This document shows, piece after piece, positions 59,411 through 64,000 of a stretch of 64,000 nucleotides of DNA. The position numbers were made by a program, and so were the translations under genes. The DNA is taken from positions 1-64,000 of the forward strand of contig NZ_QKRX01000015.1 of NCBI RefSeq assembly GCF_003284585.1, in the 5' to 3' direction. The first letter of the stretch is position 1; each line of letters begins with the position of its first letter. A model generated the notes under the pieces. That model saw only the letters and a program-made list of their open reading frames with translations, was not told where the DNA came from and did no database searches. Source of the DNA: Nitrincola tibetensis. Its GTDB lineage: Bacteria > Pseudomonadota > Gammaproteobacteria > Pseudomonadales > Balneatricaceae.

Positions 59411-59797
59411 CTACTGAGCCACTAGGCTAGTGAAGAACAGATCACTGACTTGTGGAGCCCCTGTCTCTTCAATCAAAAGGCGCTGTACACTGTTCAGTGC
59501 TTTTTGCGCTAACAACGACTGAGACTCAATCGTCGACAAATCTCGCTCGCCCTGCTCCAAAAACAAGAAAACCAATTCATTGCGAATATGTGGAAGATGT
59601 TTATCCACATCCAAACGCGAACCATTTTCCGCAACTTGCAAGGTGACCTCCGCTTTCACAAAGCGCAGCGGACCTGACTGAACCTGACCAAAATTCGTTG
59701 TAAACGGCTTCAGCTCAACATAACCGGGGTACTCTTGCGCCTGAACCTGACCCAGACACAGAATAAGCGCCAAGCCTAATAATGATTTTAATCTCAT
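59411..59797 (-). CDS. Secreted FliL-like protein
   Basis: A 128-residue protein with a signal peptide (MRLKSLLGLALILCLGQVQA) and the FliL pattern: YVELKPFTTNFGQ, LRFVKAEVTLQV, LPHIRNELVFLFLEQGERDL and VSDLFFTSLVAQ at the end. FliL proteins associate with the flagellar stator and are normally anchored by an N-terminal helix; here the hydrophobic start may be cleaved. It is an orphan copy far from flagellar genes, convergent with gshA. Confidence 0.85.
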   Translation of the reverse strand: MRLKSLLGLALILCLGQVQAQEYPGYVELKPFTTNFGQVQSGPLRFVKAEVTLQVAENGSRLDVDKHLPHIRNELVFLFLEQGERDLSTIESQSLLAQKALNSVQRLLIEETGAPQVSDLFFTSLVAQ

Positions 59798-59980
59798 ACA
59801 CTCTTTTCCTCGCTCTATTCATGTCTGTCGCAATCCTTACTTGTTCCATGATTCACTGACCAGTTGTCGCTTCCTGTCTCTGGCAGTAGTATTATGATAA
59901 TTCACTTAAAGGTGTATTATGTGAATCATAATAACGTAAATAAACCCAGTACACCTTCTTGTCAGCAGGAGATCACTAAA

Positions 59981-60454
59981 ATGCTTGAAAAATGTCGTAA
60001 TGCCAAGGAGCGCTGGGGCGGCGTCAGCCGAATTATTGACCATTGGCTGGAACAAAGACAAGCGCTGATCAGCACTTTTATCAAACTCCCTGACCAAACT
60101 GTGGGTGAGCCCCTAAACAACTACGTCAGTCTTTTTTGCTCACAGCTGATCGACTATTTATCATCAGGTCATTTTGAAGTCTATGAACAACTTCTGCGTG
60201 AAGGTGATGAGTTCCATGATGGCAGTGTTGAAAAAGGCCAAAAGCTCCTTTATTTGATCCAGCGCTCAACCGATATGGCGCTCGACTTCAATGATCAAAA
60301 CAATGGCTTCAATGAACCCACGCTAGGGGAGCTACGTGAGTTTCTAAATTCACTGTCCACTCTCGGTGAGGCTCTAGAAGAGCGATTTGAAATTGAAGAT
60401 CAAATGATTGAGGTGCTTCACACGTCTCACAAAGAGCAAGCAGCGGAAGCATGA
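59981..60454 (+). CDS. rsd: Rsd/AlgQ anti-sigma-70 factor
   Basis: Rsd/AlgQ binds sigma-70 domain 4 and eases the switch to alternative sigma factors. The 157-residue protein starts at the ATG at 59981 with LEKCRNAKERWGGVSRIIDH, very like Pseudomonas AlgQ, and has FCSQLIDYLSSGHFEVYEQL and LGEALEERFEIEDQMIEVL. AGGAG lies 8 nt upstream of this ATG, so the longer frame from 59864 is rejected. Its stop overlaps the next ATG. Confidence 0.94.
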   Translation: MLEKCRNAKERWGGVSRIIDHWLEQRQALISTFIKLPDQTVGEPLNNYVSLFCSQLIDYLSSGHFEVYEQLLREGDEFHDGSVEKGQKLLYLIQRSTDMALDFNDQNNGFNEPTLGELREFLNSLSTLGEALEERFEIEDQMIEVLHTSHKEQAAEA

Positions 60455-61428
60455 AGCTCGGTCGACTCTTGTTGGCTGCCAGCTTGGTAAGCTTGCTAAG
60501 TGCTTGCGATAGCACAATGGGACCTGAGCGTTGGTTTGATGCCACCGCTCAAGGCGCCATGAGTGCAAGCCTATCCAGCTCTGGACGTTATGCCATTGTC
60601 GGCTCGTCTGATCACGGCGGCAGTCTTTGGGACATTCGCCAGGCTGAACGACTCTTCGACTGGAATCATCAAGCCGAAGGCTTTAGTGATCTTGTTGCAG
60701 CAGGCTTCTCACCTGAAGGTGAGTATGCCGTGACCGCCACTACTATGGATCTTGTCTTATGGCAGGTCTCAACAGGGGAACCCATTTGGTTTTGGAGCGC
60801 CCCTGGTGAAATTCTCGATTTAGCTGTTTCACCCAATGGTGACTTTGCACTCTTAGGCCTTGCGAATCATCAAGCCGTTTTCTTTGATGTCAAACAAGGC
60901 GGTATTCGGCAAACACTCAGACACCCAGCCAGAGTGCGCAGCGTTGCGCTCAGTGCTGATGGTCGCTTTGCACTCACGGGTGCCGATGACTATAGGGCTA
61001 GATTTTGGGATCTGGAAACGGGCAACCTTCTATCCGAAATTCTACTCGATAATATCGTCGACAGCGTTGCCTTATCACCCAATGCGCAACTCGCCTTCAG
61101 CTCGGGAGCACTCAGCCAAGCCGTCATATGGGACACGCGCAATGGTAGCTTAATCGGCTCTATCAGTGGAAATGAGGCCTTTTTTAAACGGCGGTTGACA
61201 CACCTTGCAGCGCGTTTCTCAGACAATGGCGATCGCTTATTAACAGGCACGGCGTCTGGCAGTGTCTTCTTGTGGGATACAAGAGATGGCAGACAACTTA
61301 GGCATTGGCAGATTCAGAAGCGCGATGTTTACGGCCCTGTCAGCACAGGTATATACGATGTCGCGTTTGATGCTGACTCCACTTACATCGCGGTTGGCAG
61401 CAACGGAATCATCAACATTTTAAGATAG
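60451..61428 (+). CDS. WD40-repeat lipoprotein
   Basis: A 325-residue protein with a lipoprotein signal (MKLGRLLLAASLVSLLSAC, lipobox LSAC, Cys19) followed by six or seven WD40-like blades, each with a GH/D turn and a W-D/LW end. Examples are ASLSSSGRYAIVGSSDHGGS, LWDIRQ, ALSADGRFALTGADDYRARF, FWDLETG, TGTASGSVFLWDTRDG and IAVGSNGIINIL. A propeller in the envelope points to a protein-binding scaffold. It overlaps rsd by four bases. Confidence 0.85.
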   Translation: MKLGRLLLAASLVSLLSACDSTMGPERWFDATAQGAMSASLSSSGRYAIVGSSDHGGSLWDIRQAERLFDWNHQAEGFSDLVAAGFSPEGEYAVTATTMDLVLWQVSTGEPIWFWSAPGEILDLAVSPNGDFALLGLANHQAVFFDVKQGGIRQTLRHPARVRSVALSADGRFALTGADDYRARFWDLETGNLLSEILLDNIVDSVALSPNAQLAFSSGALSQAVIWDTRNGSLIGSISGNEAFFKRRLTHLAARFSDNGDRLLTGTASGSVFLWDTRDGRQLRHWQIQKRDVYGPVSTGIYDVAFDADSTYIAVGSNGIINILR

Positions 61429-61460
61429 CCAGCACAGCTGCTTAACTTCAGCTGCGCTGG
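61429..61460. terminator. Hairpin between the WD40 gene and the FKBP gene
   Basis: CCAGC-A-CAGCTG, an 8-nt loop and CAGCTG-C-GCTGG form a long stem with one mismatch between two convergent genes. No T run follows, so it may need Rho or act as a 3' stabiliser. Confidence 0.4.
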
Positions 61461-61473
61461 GTGTGATCGTCTG

Positions 61474-62166
61474 TTACTCAGGATTAACTTCAAGCAACTC
61501 GACTTCAAATATCAATGTTTCATTCGGGCCGATTGCATTGCCCATTCCACCCGGACCGTACGCCAACTTAGCCGGAATCACCAAGCGTGCCTTTCCACCT
61601 GGCTGCATTAACTGCAAACCTTCTGTCCAACCCGGAATCACACCATTTAAAGGGAAGGATACAGGCTCACCACGCGCATACGAACTATCAAACTCTGCAC
61701 CATCGATCAACTCACCACGATAATGCACTTTTACAGTGTCCGCTGCACTTGGAGACGCGCCCTCTCCTGCCTCAATCGTTTCGTATTGCAAACCAGAATC
61801 AGTGGTCACAACACCAGAACGCTTACCGTTCTCAGCCAGGTAATCCTCGCCTTTTTTTAGATTATCTTCAGACAAACGAGTAAACATAGCTCGCTGCTCT
61901 TCCATGCGCTGCTCTTGGTAGGCCTGCATCACCTCTCCCACTTCCTGAGGAGTCATTAAGGGCTCACCTTGGCTGTATACTGTTTCGACACCCCGACGGA
62001 AGGCATCAATATCCAACTGATCGAAGTCCTGAAGCAAATTCTCACCTAGAATTAACCCTAGGCCATAGCTTAATTTTTCATTTTCAGATGTCAGAGTCTG
62101 AGCTTGAACGACAGCGGCTGACAAGAGTGTGCCCGTAAGTGCAACGGCCAGTGTAAGCGTTTTCAT
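61474..62166 (-). CDS. Periplasmic FKBP-type peptidyl-prolyl isomerase
   Basis: The protein (230 residues from the ATG at 62166) has a signal peptide (MKTLTLAVALTGTLLSAAVV, cleavage after VQA), the FKBP N-terminal dimerisation domain (LSYGLGLILGENL onward) and a C-terminal FKBP domain (VKVHYRGELIDGAEFDSSY and FPLNGVIPGWTEGLQLM). This is the FkpA/Mip/FklB type chaperone-isomerase of the periplasm. AAGGAAC lies just before the chosen ATG. Confidence 0.94.
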   Translation of the reverse strand: MKTLTLAVALTGTLLSAAVVQAQTLTSENEKLSYGLGLILGENLLQDFDQLDIDAFRRGVETVYSQGEPLMTPQEVGEVMQAYQEQRMEEQRAMFTRLSEDNLKKGEDYLAENGKRSGVVTTDSGLQYETIEAGEGASPSAADTVKVHYRGELIDGAEFDSSYARGEPVSFPLNGVIPGWTEGLQLMQPGGKARLVIPAKLAYGPGGMGNAIGPNETLIFEVELLEVNPE

Positions 62167-62251
62167 GAAACGTTCCTTAGATGATTCCATCTTCATTTAA
62201 TCAATTAGTACCCAGTTAGTGATCTTTATAACAACAAAGTTCACTCGATAC

Positions 62252-62764
62252 TCAATCATCAGGCTTATTTTTTATAGCCTCCCTGACGAGTGCATCAGTG
62301 TACTGCTTGATAGGTCTAGGCTCAATCTCTAGCGATTGGATATACGCGTCTATATTGTCCTGCATTATTTGCTCTAAGCAGGTATCTGTCGCTAAGCATT
62401 GCGTGTCCGTCTGACTCAATTGCCATAAATGGTACAAATCGATGCGCTCTGCTTCTAACTCCGCTTGCTTAAAGGCTTGGTAGCATTCAGGATAGTCTCT
62501 GCGCCAGTCGCTTTGTCGAAAACGATAGCGCAACGCACGCAGCGGGGCCAATAGCTCAGTTTGCCAGCAAAGAACGTCTTGATTTAAGGCTTTGGGAAAG
62601 GGTTTACGCTTATGGGCCAACCAACACGCAAAAAGCACAGGGTTGACCTGAATACCTTGTGCCTGAAGAGACAAACAGATATCTTCAACTCCCGCTTGAC
62701 GATAAAGCTTCAACGCATAGTCCCATAAGGGATTGTTATAGATCATATCAGGGTAAATCCGCAC
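62252..62764 (-). CDS. TIGR02444-type protein of unknown function
   Basis: A 170-residue soluble protein containing NPLWDYALKLYRQAGVEDIC near the start and NPVLFACWLAHKRKPF, the pattern of the TIGR02444 family, whose function is unknown. It is divergent from the ABC-F gene with only 2 nt between the starts if the GTG at 62764 is used; an ATG at 62746 is also possible. The yheS neighbourhood is common to this family. Confidence 0.8.
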   Translation of the reverse strand: MRIYPDMIYNNPLWDYALKLYRQAGVEDICLSLQAQGIQVNPVLFACWLAHKRKPFPKALNQDVLCWQTELLAPLRALRYRFRQSDWRRDYPECYQAFKQAELEAERIDLYHLWQLSQTDTQCLATDTCLEQIMQDNIDAYIQSLEIEPRPIKQYTDALVREAIKNKPDD

Positions 62765-62766
62765 AA

Positions 62767-64000
62767 TGATTCAGTTACAGAACCTTAGCATACAACGTGG
62801 TGTCCAGCTCTTACTAGACGAAGCCAACCTGACACTTCATAGCGGCTGGAAAGTCGGTATTATTGGCAGCAATGGAGTAGGCAAGTCAACTCTCTTCCAA
62901 CTTTTGCTGGGTAAACTGCACGCGGATGCGGGCGACTTATTGATGCCCAGTAACCTGACTCTATCTCATATGGCTCAGGAGGTGGTCGGGTCAGATCAAA
63001 GCGCCATCGATTACCTTTTGGATGGTGACCTGCGCCTTCGTGAACTTCAGTCTGAACTTCAACAGGCCGAAAGCCATCACGAATCCGCTCAGCGCATAGG
63101 TGAGCTGCATGCCGAGCTCGAAAGCATTGACGGCTATCGTGCCGAGGCGCGTGCTCATCAGTTACTCTCGGGACTGGGGTTTAAACCCACCGATGCCACA
63201 CGTGCTGTTGCTTCATTTTCTGGGGGATGGCGAATTCGCCTCAACCTTGCCCGCGCCTTGATGTGCCGCTCAGACCTTTTATTACTCGACGAGCCAACCA
63301 ACCACTTGGACTTAGACGCAACGCTTTGGTTAGAGCAATGGCTGAAAAGCTACCCCGGCACCCTCTTGTTGATCTCACATGACCGAGACTTTCTGGACAA
63401 TGTTGTTGGCCACATCGTGCATATGTCGGCCAAAAAATTAACGCTTTATAAAGGCAACTACACGGCCTTTGAGCGCGCCTTAGCTGAACGCTTATCACAG
63501 CAACAAGCGGCGTTTGAAAAACAACAAGAACGTATAGAGCAGATTGAGAGCTTTGTTCGACGCTTTCGCGCCAAAGCCAGTAAAGCTAAGCAAGCGCAAA
63601 GCCGTCTTAAAGAGCTTGAGCGTATGGAGCAAATTGCCCCTGCACATATCGACAGCCCATTCAGCTTCAGCTTTCAATGCAGCGATAAAATTTCTTCTCC
63701 ACTGCTCACCCTATATGAAGCCAATTTGGGTTACGCCGAATCGGCTGTTCTACAGAAGGTGTCTTTATCTCTCACCCCAGGAGAGCGTATCGGACTGCTT
63801 GGCCCCAATGGGGCGGGCAAGTCGACCTTTATTAAAACCTTAGTCGGTGATTTATCCCTCATGTCGGGCGAAAAATCGACAGGGGAACATTTAAAAATCG
63901 GATACTTCGCACAACACCAGCTCGAAGCATTGGATCTCGACGCATCCCCCTTTCTTCACCTGCAACGCCTAAGCCCTCAAGCCACCGACCAAGAGATTCG
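62767..64000 (+). CDS. yheS: ABC-F ATPase, YheS-like (cut by window edge)
   Basis: The frame opens at 62767 (MIQLQNLSIQRGVQLLLDEA) and runs off the window without a stop; about 411 codons are visible. The first ABC domain has GSNGVGKSTLFQL, the signature FSGGWRIRLNLARALM, LLLDEPTNHLDLDATLWLEQ and ISHDRDFLDNV. The linker is rich in charged helices (FRAKASKAKQAQSRLKELER) and a second Walker A GPNGAGKSTFIKTL follows. ABC-F proteins act on the ribosome rather than in transport. Confidence 0.95.

Noticed and set aside
59864..59980. N-terminal extension of the Rsd gene
   Set aside because: The extension does not resemble the family and the internal ATG at 59981 has the good ribosome site and conserved start.

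Overview
The window is a chromosomal segment of a gammaproteobacterium. Gene order matches several blocks of Pseudomonas-type genomes: birA-coaX-(small membrane protein)-tRNA(Thr,Tyr,Gly,Thr)-tuf; rppH-ptsP-tauE-lgt-thyA-folA; ubiI-ubiH-pepP-ygfB-zapA-6S RNA-ygfA; hemCDXY; rho-trxA-ppx; pckA-hslO. Moderate GC content, a TAXI-type TRAP transporter and the mix of neighbours suggest a marine Oceanospirillales/Pseudomonadales relative. That assignment is inference; no 16S gene is present. No prophage, intact insertion sequence or CRISPR array was seen.

Layout. 1-892 (minus): the 5' part of tuf behind four tRNA genes driven by one strong promoter. 998-8657 (minus): a compact probable operon rppH-ptsP-tauE-lgt-thyA-folA-birA-coaX ending in a 51-residue membrane peptide that looks like a SPOR-family protein without its SPOR domain. 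8917-12356: a HAD hydrolase, rlmI, gcvH and gcvT. 12357-13052: a decayed segment carrying the scar of a glycosyltransferase. 13053-17508 (minus): ubiI, ubiH, pepP and ygfB. 17625-18957 (plus): a ZapB-like coiled-coil gene, zapA, 6S RNA and ygfA. 18970-21657 (minus): an unlisted 41-residue membrane protein, an AEC transporter and argH. 21804-26068 (plus): hemC, hemD, hemX and hemY. 26144-30280 (minus): flavin reductase, ubiD, rho and trxA. 30483-38440: ppx, pckA, hslO, a PAP2 phosphatase, hslR, yrfG, cysQ and sodB. 38548-45895: a TrmB-like methyltransferase, a lipoprotein, tesA, an ABC exporter pair (ybbA-ybbP), rpiA and ilvA.

45963-55400 is the most distinctive region. It holds a TAXI TRAP transporter operon (fused permease, universal stress protein, binding protein) with a good sigma-54 promoter upstream, a divergent chemoreceptor whose periplasmic domain has a CxxCH heme-c motif, and a DctB/DctD-type two-component pair. 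The DctD protein carries GAFTDA in place of the canonical GAFTGA loop. Together these look like a sensing, chemotaxis and uptake module for an organic acid.

55574-64000: tex, gshA, a FliL-like secreted protein, an Rsd/AlgQ anti-sigma factor joined to a WD40 lipoprotein, a periplasmic FKBP isomerase, a TIGR02444-type protein and the start of an ABC-F ATPase (YheS-like) running off the window.
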